A stretch of DNA of 6,254 nt from Kiritimatiellia bacterium (GTDB taxonomy: Bacteria > Verrucomicrobiota > Kiritimatiellia > RFP12 > UBA1067). The position numbers and the translations under genes are program-made. The stretch covers positions 1-6,254 of the forward strand of contig JAGOBZ010000194.1 in the NCBI GenBank assembly GCA_017999015.1, in the 5' to 3' direction. The notes under the pieces were generated by a model. The model had not been told where the DNA came from. It worked only from the letters and a program-made list of their open reading frames with translations, and did not search any database. Positions 1-5,745 of the stretch are shown here, in pieces (position 1 is the stretch's first letter; every line of letters starts with the position of its first letter).

Positions 1-120
1 GAGCTGACCGTTGAGATCCTCGGCATCCAGAACGAGGGCTTCGGCTACGAGGGCTTCGGTATCGACCGCATCGCGCTGACGGTCCCGCCGGTCAAAGGCA
101 CGCTATTCATGCTGAACTGA
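1..120 (+). CDS. C-terminal end of an unidentified, probably carbohydrate-related protein (5' partial)
   Basis: Frame 1 is open from the first base and ends at TGA 118-120, giving 39 residues. The visible tail includes TVEILGIQNEGFG, then FGIDRIALTVP, and ends LFMLN. An alternating hydrophobic strand (VEILG), a glycine/aromatic loop and then a 'GIDRIAL' strand is how many jelly-roll accessory domains of secreted glycan-active proteins end, so I infer such a domain. The catalytic part lies outside the window, so the protein cannot be named. Codon choice is GC-rich like the neighbouring genes. The segment NEGFG-YEGFG is encoded by two near-identical 15-bp units (13 identical bases at 32-44 and 47-59), which looks like a small in-frame duplication. 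I am fairly sure this is coding and unsure of its role. Confidence 0.6.
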   Translation, partial: ELTVEILGIQNEGFGYEGFGIDRIALTVPPVKGTLFMLN

Positions 121-283
121 GCACGTACGTTTCTTTTTCAACGGTTCGGGCGGCGGGCGATGCTATCAGGACGAAGAAGGAAAGGCTCTCTCCGAGGCTC
201 GCTGGAAACTCGCGGGCGGCCCCAAGCAGCCGAAATGGGTCCGGGCCTAGGTCGTCGGGCCGGACGGTAAGTATGCTCATCCA
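116..283 (+). pseudogene. Decayed C-terminal gene remnant with an in-frame TAG
   Basis: Frame 2 reads as convincing protein after the TGA at 113-115: FFNGSGGGRCYQDEEGK, ALSEARWKLAGGPKQPKWVRA, then TAG at 248-250. The same frame continues VVGPDGKYAHP up to about 283. It has no start codon or ribosome-binding site. Restoring the TAG to a sense codon such as GAG would give a W-V-R-A-E-V-V-G-P-D-G-K-Y-A-H run. This resembles the final strand pair (W-V-R-x-E-V-x-D/G-x-x-G-K/R-x-A-x-T-N/Q-P) closing several secreted metallohydrolases, including PHP-type CehA/McbA-like proteins. That family comparison is from memory and tentative. The remnant lacks its 5' part, carries a nonsense codon, and stops making sense where the palindrome at 285 begins. 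It could be a chance open frame, but the residue composition and codon use argue for decayed coding sequence. Confidence 0.4.
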
Positions 284-284
284 A

Positions 285-304
285 GGGCAAGCAGACGCTT
301 GCCC
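285..304. repeat. Perfect palindrome, 8-bp stem with 4-nt loop
   Basis: GGGCAAGC at 285-292 is the exact reverse complement of GCTTGCCC at 297-304, with loop AGAC between. It sits immediately after the decayed gene remnant and about 97 bp beyond the stop of the minus-strand oxidoreductase. No run of T follows on either strand (CTCCCG on plus, TTGG on minus), so a canonical intrinsic terminator is unlikely. It could be a REP-like dispersed palindrome, a poor or Rho-assisted terminator for the leftward operon, or an mRNA-stabilising 3' hairpin. Only one copy is visible here. Confidence 0.45.
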
Positions 305-400
305 CTCCCGTGTGCCTGATGCCCGTATATAGTCTAAGAACTTTTGTTCTGCGTTTGACTGGCGGCAGACAGCCTTTATGGCAGCCTCGGCGAGATCGAT

Positions 401-1768
401 CTACCAGCCGGCGCGGTATTCGCGCCGCAGCAGGCGGTTCGCGTCTGCGGAATTCGTGACACGCATCCGTTTGCCGTCCCACTGCAGCAGGGTGTCGGGC
501 ACGCGGATCGCGACCGTGCCGAGCAGGATGGTTTCGGCCATCGGGCCGACCTGTTCGAAGTGCGATTCGCACATCTCGCCGCCCAGACAGGCGTCGAGAA
601 AATGATGGTAGTGGTTGCGCGCGTCCAGTTTGGGCTTCGGTTGTCCCGCGAAGCGGCCTTTGGGCAGCAGGACCGGGCCGGACGTGTGGGGCAACAGCAG
701 CGCACCTTCCGTGCCGATGATCATCGCCGATTCGGCCGGGTACTCTTCGAACCCTGCCTCTTTCGCCATGGCCTGCACGTCGGCGGGCGGATAGATCAGC
801 CCGTCGAACCACTCCATGGTGAACGTCTTGCCGCCTGTGTGCCGGTTGCCGGGGAAGGTCCATGTGACGTGGTCGCTCTGCGGCCAGACATCCCTGCGGC
901 GCGCGGCGTCGTTCTTCCAGGAATCCTGCACCTCGGCGATCACGGTCAGCGGTGCGGTCGCACCCAGCTCCAAGCCTTTCCAGACCGCGTCGAAAATATG
1001 ACAGCCGATGTCGCCAGACCAGCCTGTGCCGAAATCCTGCCAGGCGCGCCATTTGACGGGATGATAGATATTCGGCGAGAAATCGCGCGCCGGCGCCGTG
1101 CCCAGCCAGAGATCCCACGCCAGATGCGCGGGCGGCGGCTCGCCTTGGGCGGGCCGCGGGCCGACGAGCCGGTAATCGTTGATCGCGCCCGGGCGGTTGG
1201 AGCAGAGGATGACGTTCTTGACCGTGCCGATCACGCCTTCACGCAGCCACTGCACGGCCATGCGGTCGCCCGCGCCGGAGGCAAACTGGGTGCCGAGCTG
1301 GGTCACCACACCGGTTTGACGGGCGGTCTCTGCCAGCAGGCGGCACTCGGCCACATCGTGGCAGAGCGGCTTCTGGCAGTAGACGTGCTTGCCGGCGCGC
1401 ATGGCCGCGAGCGCGATCGGCAGGTGCATGTGATCCGGCACCGTGGCGTTGACCGAATCTATCTGATCACCCTCCTTGGCCAGCATCTCGCGCCAGTCGG
1501 TGTAGCGGCGGGCTTCCGGCACAAGTTCCGCCGCTTTGCTGAGATGGTTCGCGTCCACGTCACAGATCGCCGCGATGCGCGCACGCGGATGAGAGAGAAA
1601 ATTTTTCAGGTCATTGGACCCCATCATGCCGCCCACACCGATGCAGGCGTGGTTGATGGTTGCGGCCTGTACCGTTTTGCGCGGTGCGCCCGTCGCACAG
1701 CCGGTCAAGGCGGCCGCGGCCGAAGCGCCTGAAACGGCCAAAAAGCCGCGTCTGTTCATTCTCTGCAT
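401..1768 (-). CDS. Gfo/Idh/MocA-family oxidoreductase, Tat-exported lipoprotein
   Basis: This 455-residue protein is an NAD(P)-dependent sugar or cyclitol dehydrogenase by family. The exact substrate cannot be read from sequence. The N-terminus has a twin-arginine motif (NRRGFLA, R6-R7), a hydrophobic alanine-rich stretch and a lipobox LTGC with Cys24, so export by Tat and lipid anchoring is predicted. A Rossmann fold follows: GVGGMMG at 44-50, the acidic strand end ICDVD at 68-72, PDHMH at 111-115, and QKP at 132-134, where K133 matches the catalytic lysine of the usual EKP motif. In the C-terminal domain, DIGCHIFD (253-260) carries the expected conserved histidine, H257. Length is normal for the exported branch. 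ATG 1768 is preferred because AAAGGCGG (1775-1782) lies 6 nt upstream; a second ATG at 1759 is possible but lacks that spacing. It is the second gene of a pair with the isomerase, 21 bp downstream of it, and probably shares its promoter. Confidence 0.93.
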   Translation of the reverse strand: MQRMNRRGFLAVSGASAAAALTGCATGAPRKTVQAATINHACIGVGGMMGSNDLKNFLSHPRARIAAICDVDANHLSKAAELVPEARRYTDWREMLAKEGDQIDSVNATVPDHMHLPIALAAMRAGKHVYCQKPLCHDVAECRLLAETARQTGVVTQLGTQFASGAGDRMAVQWLREGVIGTVKNVILCSNRPGAINDYRLVGPRPAQGEPPPAHLAWDLWLGTAPARDFSPNIYHPVKWRAWQDFGTGWSGDIGCHIFDAVWKGLELGATAPLTVIAEVQDSWKNDAARRRDVWPQSDHVTWTFPGNRHTGGKTFTMEWFDGLIYPPADVQAMAKEAGFEEYPAESAMIIGTEGALLLPHTSGPVLLPKGRFAGQPKPKLDARNHYHHFLDACLGGEMCESHFEQVGPMAETILLGTVAIRVPDTLLQWDGKRMRVTNSADANRLLRREYRAGW

Positions 1769-1774
1769 GACAAT

Positions 1775-1782
1775 CCGCCTTT
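1775..1782 (-). promoter_or_regulatory. Ribosome-binding site of the oxidoreductase
   Basis: AAAGGCGG on the minus strand ends 6 nt before ATG 1768. This supports that start over the ATG three codons further in (1759). It lies in the 21-bp gap after the isomerase stop codon. Confidence 0.6.
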
Positions 1783-1789
1783 CTTTGGG

Positions 1790-2824
1790 TCATTTCCCCA
1801 TCAGCGCGTTGATGATCAACAGGTCGAGTTCCTCGTAATCGCGCTCGGCGATGAGTCCGTCAACCGTCTTCTGATCCAATCCGCGCGACACCTCGAGCAG
1901 GTTCAGGAAGACGGTGCGGCTGTTCGAGAGGTGTTTGGTGCTGGCGCCGAGCTTTTGCGTGCGCATGGCTTTGATGTCGAGCCCGACGAATTCTCCGTTG
2001 CTGCCATAGGCGTGGCGGTCGAGGATGCGCACCTGGTTGAACGCGCGCCGCAGGTCGATGCTGCCGAAGCTGCGGTCCTCGTCGAACTTGAGGCCGTTCT
2101 GGTCGTTCAGATGCACCGAGAAGAGTTTCTTGTGCGCCAGCGCGAAACCCATCTCATCCGAGGGATCGAGCCCGGCGAGGATCGCATGCGCGCTTTCGAT
2201 GTTCACGCCGACGCGCGCGGGATCAGAGCAGAGGTGGCCCAGGGCGATCGCGTGTCCGGTGGTGGGGATGTAGGCGTGATCGACGGGCTCATTGGGCTTG
2301 GGCTCGATCGCGATGCGGATGGCGGAGTCGTGCGCCAGCATGCGGTTGACGGCTTCGACAAGATAGTCGACCGAGCGTTTGCTGTCCTTGGATTCGCGCA
2401 CGTAGGTGCCTTCACGGGCCAGCCAGAGCACGATCAGCTTGGTGCCCAGCGCATTGGCGATGTCGATGGCCCGCAGGCTGCGTTCGATGGCGTAGGCGCG
2501 GCAGGCGGGATCGTTGGCGGTATAGCCGCCGTCGATCGTGCGCGGGTCTTCCCAGAGGCGGGGGGCCACGAACTCGGCGACCAGCCCCTCGCCGTCCAAC
2601 ATGTTCTTCAGCACGTTGGCTTTTTGAACCATCGCAGCGGCGTCGAGGCTGTTCATGTCGGGCACGGCGTCGTCATCGTGGAACTGGACGCCGTCGAAGC
2701 CCAAAGGCTTGAACGTTTTCAGTTTCTGGGCGAAGGATAGCGTGTCGCGCACGGACGGTCCGAAGGGGTCGGCGCCCTCGTGGATGTTCCAAGGGCCGAA
2801 AGTGAAACGGAAGTTTGCCTGCAT
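1790..2824 (-). CDS. Xylose-isomerase-family TIM-barrel sugar isomerase (variant metal site)
   Basis: This 344-residue protein aligns clearly by motif with class I (actinobacterial-type) xylose isomerases, which interconvert aldose and ketose sugars using two divalent metals. Visible motifs are FTFGPWN (7-13), FHDDD (48-52, catalytic His49), GGYTANDP (99-106), LWLAREG (133-139, Trp134), IEPKPNEP (173-180, Glu174 and Lys176), VNIESAH (207-213, Glu210 and His213), KFDED (246-250, Asp248 and Asp250) and GLDIK (281-285, Asp283). The position of the usual metal-1 aspartate in the F-H-I-D-L-N motif is His238 here (FSVHLN). Substrate-pocket residues near 91 also differ, with Trp91 where a Phe is usual. 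It is about 45 residues shorter than classical enzymes of around 388, mostly at the C-terminus. Family membership is secure, but D-xylose as substrate is not, so I give no symbol. The start is ATG 2824, preceded by AAAGGAG; the frame stays open upstream to 2998 but that part is not protein-like. There is no signal peptide, so it is cytoplasmic. It is first in the leftward operon. Confidence 0.9.
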   Translation of the reverse strand: MQANFRFTFGPWNIHEGADPFGPSVRDTLSFAQKLKTFKPLGFDGVQFHDDDAVPDMNSLDAAAMVQKANVLKNMLDGEGLVAEFVAPRLWEDPRTIDGGYTANDPACRAYAIERSLRAIDIANALGTKLIVLWLAREGTYVRESKDSKRSVDYLVEAVNRMLAHDSAIRIAIEPKPNEPVDHAYIPTTGHAIALGHLCSDPARVGVNIESAHAILAGLDPSDEMGFALAHKKLFSVHLNDQNGLKFDEDRSFGSIDLRRAFNQVRILDRHAYGSNGEFVGLDIKAMRTQKLGASTKHLSNSRTVFLNLLEVSRGLDQKTVDGLIAERDYEELDLLIINALMGK

Positions 2825-2942
2825 GATAACTCCTTTGTAAGAATGTGGGGCGAGCATACAGGAAAGAAGAGGCCCAGTCTTTACCGTCTGCATCAAAAAA
2901 GTGTACGATGGCATCACGGTGAAAGACGAACAGGTCAAACTG
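2825..2942. promoter_or_regulatory. Divergent control region between the isomerase operon and the AraC regulator
   Basis: This 118-bp stretch (76 bp if the regulator starts at GTG 2901) separates two genes read outward, so it must hold both promoters. I found no convincing -35/-10 pair on either strand. The hexamer GCATCA occurs twice in direct orientation, at 2890-2895 and 2911-2916. The copies start 21 bp apart, the helical spacing typical of paired AraC-family half-sites. The reverse form TGATGC occurs at 2941-2946, overlapping the candidate ATG. ACCGT at 2883-2887 and ACGGT at 2916-2920 form an outer inverted pair. These are candidate operator elements by pattern only. Confidence 0.45.
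2830..2836 (-). promoter_or_regulatory. Ribosome-binding site that fixes the isomerase start
   Basis: AAAGGAG on the minus strand is separated from ATG 2824 by 5 nt. It decides the start in a frame that is open for another 58 codons upstream, into and past the divergent regulator's 5' end. Confidence 0.8.
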
Positions 2943-3836
2943 ATGCCGGATGAATCGTTCCGGCTGCTGCGTTGGCGGACGAACCTGCGGGACATCACGC
3001 TGCTGGCGGCGGACGGGACGTGCCGGGCGTGTGTCGGCGCGGGCCACGAGTGGCACCATCATCCTCAGATGGAACTGACGCTGGTCGAGCGCGGTTCGGG
3101 AACGCTGTTCATCGGGGACTCCATGACGCGCTTTCAGGCGCCGGATCTGGTGCTGATCGGGCCGGATCTGCCGCATTTCTGGCATATGCGGCAGGCTTCC
3201 GCCGGATTCGCGCTGCAATTCCAGGCAGGTGCGGAGCATCCCGTCTGGCAGTTTCCCGAGAGTGCCGCGCTGCGCGCGCTTTGGGAGGAGGCCGGACGCG
3301 GGGTGAGGGTTTCTGGCGCGGCGGGCCAGGCTGTCGCGGCCGCGCTTCACGAGGCGGCGGAGTACGGCGGCGGCATGCGGCGGCTGGCGGCTTTCATGCG
3401 GATCTTGGCCGCGCTGGCAGAGGCGGAGCCAGGCGACCGGCATGCGCTGGCCAGCACGACGTTCGCGCCGCCGGAGAGCCAGATCGCCTATCGCGGGCTG
3501 CAGAAAGCGATCAAGCGGATTTTTAATCATTTTCACGAAGACTTGACCTTCGAATCGATCCGCCGCGAGTCGGGGCTGAGCAAGGCGACGTTCGAGCGCC
3601 ATTTCAAACGTCACACCGGCAGGCCCTTCACCCGCTTCCTGGCTGAGGTGAGGCTGAATGCCGCCTGCCGGAATCTGCTGGAGACCGATCAGCCTGTCAG
3701 CGAGATCGCCCTGTCGTGCGGGTATGGCAATCTCTCCTATTTTCACCGTCAGTTCCGCAGTCTCTATAACCGTTCGCCGCTGGCGTTCCGCCGCGCGTTT
3801 CGAAAAGGATTGCGTCCTGACGCGTCCGTCCGTTAG
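2943..3836 (+). CDS. AraC-family transcriptional regulator with N-terminal cupin sensor
   Basis: This 297-residue protein (311 if begun at GTG 2901) is a DNA-binding regulator that likely responds to a small ligand, probably a sugar. The N-terminal cupin-like sensor shows the histidine cluster HEWHHHPQMELTL at 35-47, GSGTLFIGD at 51-59 and DLVLIGPDLPHFWH at 68-81. The C-terminal AraC/XylS domain has its first helix-turn-helix around LTFESIRRESGLSKATFERHF (201-221) and the second around PVSEIALSCGYGNLSYFHRQF (251-271), followed by the usual Y-N-R-S-P-L-A-F-R tail. ATG 2943 is chosen because AGG lies about 8 nt upstream and related proteins seem to begin near S-F-R-L-L-R-W. GTG 2901 has no ribosome-binding site, although the intervening 14 codons look codable. 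It is transcribed away from the isomerase-oxidoreductase pair, the common arrangement for a local activator or repressor of that operon. glmS follows at 39 bp. Confidence 0.92.
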   Translation: MPDESFRLLRWRTNLRDITLLAADGTCRACVGAGHEWHHHPQMELTLVERGSGTLFIGDSMTRFQAPDLVLIGPDLPHFWHMRQASAGFALQFQAGAEHPVWQFPESAALRALWEEAGRGVRVSGAAGQAVAAALHEAAEYGGGMRRLAAFMRILAALAEAEPGDRHALASTTFAPPESQIAYRGLQKAIKRIFNHFHEDLTFESIRRESGLSKATFERHFKRHTGRPFTRFLAEVRLNAACRNLLETDQPVSEIALSCGYGNLSYFHRQFRSLYNRSPLAFRRAFRKGLRPDASVR

Positions 3837-3861
3837 ATTGTACCGGCGTTTTCAATCTCTC

Positions 3862-3870
3862 AAAAGGAAA
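3862..3870 (+). promoter_or_regulatory. Ribosome-binding site of glmS
   Basis: AAAAGGAAA precedes ATG 3876, with AGGA 7 nt from the start. It is in the 39-bp gap after the regulator. No terminator hairpin is visible in that gap, so read-through from the regulator gene is plausible. Confidence 0.6.
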
Positions 3871-3875
3871 CGCTT

Positions 3876-5717
3876 ATGTGTGGGATCGTCGGATATATCG
3901 GACGGCGCAGCGCGTCGGAAATTTTGCTCAACGGGTTGCGGCGCCTGGAGTACCGGGGATACGACTCGGCCGGCGTGGCGCTGCTGGCAGACGGCAGGTT
4001 GACGGTCGTCAAGCAGACCGGCAAAGTGGCCGCGCTCGAGCGGTGTCTGGCCGAGCGTGTGCCCGCCGCGACGCGCGAAGCGGTGCGGACGGGCATTGCG
4101 CACACGCGCTGGGCGACGCACGGCCTGCCGACCGAGGCGAACGCGCATCCGCATCTGGCCGACGGCGGACGTCTGGCGCTGGTCCACAACGGCATCATCG
4201 AGAATTACGCCTCGCTGCGCCGTCAGCTTGAGGCGCGCGGCTGCGTGTTTGTGTCGCAGACCGACACCGAGGTGTTGGCGCACCTGATCGCGACGTTTGA
4301 GTCGGGCGACCTGCTGGCGGCGGTGTCGCAGGCACTCAAACGCGTGGAGGGGACGTACGGGATTGCCGTGGTTTCGACACGCCACCCCGACCGGCTGGTG
4401 GTGGCGCGCAAGGGAAGTCCGCTGGTGATCGGTATCGGTGATGGCGAAACCATTGTGGCGAGCGACGTGTCGGCGATTGTCGCGCACACGCGGCAGGTGA
4501 TCTATTTGCAGGACGGCGACGTGGCGCTGGTGACGGCGGAGGGCCCCCAGGTGTTCACGCTCGACAATGTGTCGGTCGACCGAGCGGTCGCCAGCGTGGA
4601 GTGGGAGGTCGGCGCGGCGGAAAAGGGCGGGTATGAACATTTCATGCTCAAGGAGATCTTCGAGCAGCCGTCCGCCCTGCAGAACACGGTGCGCGGGCGG
4701 CTGGACCGCTCGCTTGGCACGGCGGTGCTCTCGGGGCTCAACCTGACGCCGCGCGAACTGGCCGCGATACGCCGGCTGGTGATTGTGGGCTGCGGCACGT
4801 CGCTGCACGCCGGCATGGTGGGCAAATACCTGTTCGAGGGGCTGGCCGATCTGCCGACCGACCCCGAACAGGCGGCGGAATTCCGCTACTGCAATCCGAT
4901 TTTGGGGCCTGACGATCTGCTGGTCGCGATCAGCCAGTCGGGCGAGACGGCCGACACGTTGGCGGCGGTGCGCGAAGGCATCCAGAAGGGCGCGCTGGTG
5001 GCCGGGCTCTGCAACGTGGTGGGGTCCACCATCGCGCGCGAGTCGGGCCGCGGCGTCTATCTGCATGCGGGGCCGGAGATCGGCGTGGCGTCCACCAAGG
5101 CGTTTACGGCGCAGGTGACGGTGCTGCTGATGATGGCGCTCAAACTCGGGCGGTGCCGTCGGCTTTCGCGCGAGACCGGCCTGGCGCTGTGCGAGGAGAT
5201 CGCCGCCATTCCGTCGCTGATCGAGCGCGTGCTGGCGCAGAATGACGCGATCGCGGCCATCGCCAAGGTCTATGCCAAGGCCGACAACGCGTTTTTCATC
5301 GGGCGCGGCATTCTGTATCCGACGGCGCTGGAAGGCGCGCTCAAACTCAAAGAAATCAGCTACATCCATGCCGAAGGATATCAGGCGGCCGAACTCAAGC
5401 ACGGGCCGATCGCGCTGCTTGATGACCGTCTGCCGGTGGTCGCGCTGCTCAACGACATTCCCGGCAAGGAGAAAACGCTGGGCAACGTGCAGGAGTGCCG
5501 CGCGCGGCGCGCGCCGGTGATCGGGCTGGTGACGGAGGGCGATGACGAAGCCGTCCAGGCGGTGGACCACGCGATCCGGCTGCCGCGCACCAGCGCCCAC
5601 ACGGCGCCGGTGATAACGGCGGTGGCGCTGCAGCTTTTCGCCTACCACGTGGCACGTGAGCGCGGTTGTGAAATCGATCAGCCGCGAAATCTCGCCAAGA
5701 GTGTAACGGTGGAGTAG
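3876..5717 (+). CDS. glmS: Glutamine-fructose-6-phosphate aminotransferase (isomerizing), GlmS
   Basis: GlmS converts fructose-6-phosphate and glutamine into glucosamine-6-phosphate and glutamate, the first committed step toward UDP-GlcNAc for peptidoglycan and other amino-sugar polymers. It acts in the cytoplasm, usually as a dimer. The 613 residues are full length (E. coli has 609). The N-terminal glutaminase begins MCGIVGYIG with Cys2 as nucleophile after Met removal, then HTRWATHG (76-83), HNGIIENY (104-111) and SQTDTE (127-132). Two SIS isomerase domains follow: VGCGTSLHAGMV (304-315), SQSGETADTL (353-362) and GVASTKAFTAQ (403-413), then ALEGALKLKEISYIHAE (484-500) and ELKHGP (506-511). 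Catalytic Glu493, His509 and Lys608 are present, and the C-terminus is the canonical AKSVTVE. The start is ATG 3876 with AGGA (3865-3868) 7 nt upstream. The 39-bp leader is too short for a complete glmS ribozyme. It lies close behind the regulator and just ahead of a secreted-protein gene. Confidence 0.98.
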   Translation: MCGIVGYIGRRSASEILLNGLRRLEYRGYDSAGVALLADGRLTVVKQTGKVAALERCLAERVPAATREAVRTGIAHTRWATHGLPTEANAHPHLADGGRLALVHNGIIENYASLRRQLEARGCVFVSQTDTEVLAHLIATFESGDLLAAVSQALKRVEGTYGIAVVSTRHPDRLVVARKGSPLVIGIGDGETIVASDVSAIVAHTRQVIYLQDGDVALVTAEGPQVFTLDNVSVDRAVASVEWEVGAAEKGGYEHFMLKEIFEQPSALQNTVRGRLDRSLGTAVLSGLNLTPRELAAIRRLVIVGCGTSLHAGMVGKYLFEGLADLPTDPEQAAEFRYCNPILGPDDLLVAISQSGETADTLAAVREGIQKGALVAGLCNVVGSTIARESGRGVYLHAGPEIGVASTKAFTAQVTVLLMMALKLGRCRRLSRETGLALCEEIAAIPSLIERVLAQNDAIAAIAKVYAKADNAFFIGRGILYPTALEGALKLKEISYIHAEGYQAAELKHGPIALLDDRLPVVALLNDIPGKEKTLGNVQECRARRAPVIGLVTEGDDEAVQAVDHAIRLPRTSAHTAPVITAVALQLFAYHVARERGCEIDQPRNLAKSVTVE

Positions 5718-5726
5718 GGGACTCCA
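5710..5726 (+). other. Small hairpin spanning the glmS stop codon
   Basis: TGGAGT at 5710-5715 pairs perfectly with ACTCCA at 5721-5726 around a 5-nt loop (AGGGG). The TAG stop of glmS lies partly in the stem and partly in the loop. It is followed by a run of A on the plus strand, not T, so it does not read as an intrinsic terminator. It could be chance; a 6-bp stem is short. Confidence 0.25.
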
Positions 5727-5745
5727 AAAAAAGAGGGGGGCAGGC

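Noticed and set aside
337..350. AGAAC-TTTT-GTTCT as a possible terminator of the leftward operon
   Set aside because: A 5-bp AT-rich stem with no following T-run on the minus strand is too weak.
138..1118. A 326-codon minus-strand open frame crossing the left gap and the end of the oxidoreductase
   Set aside because: It is in a different frame from the oxidoreductase on the same strand, so both cannot be the main product. Only the oxidoreductase shows motifs.
560..1732. A long plus-strand open frame (390 codons) opposite the oxidoreductase gene
   Set aside because: It is fully antisense to a gene with clear family motifs. Its translation is rich in Arg, Ala, Gly and His with no domain, a usual by-product of GC-rich codon bias.
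1931..2740. A 269-codon plus-strand open frame opposite the isomerase
   Set aside because: It is antisense to a motif-complete isomerase, with Val/Gly/Ala/Asp-rich translation and no recognisable domain.
2673..3746. A 357-codon minus-strand open frame covering the regulator and the isomerase start
   Set aside because: It overlaps two confidently identified genes, has no ribosome-binding site of note, and gives an unstructured Arg-rich product.
3837..3875. A glmS ribozyme or riboswitch upstream of glmS
   Set aside because: Only 39 bp separate the regulator stop from the glmS start, too little for the ribozyme, and nothing like its core is visible in the preceding coding sequence.
5710..5733. 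Hairpin plus A-run after glmS as an intrinsic terminator
   Set aside because: The homopolymer is A on the coding strand. Read from the other strand the T-run precedes the hairpin, so neither direction fits a terminator.
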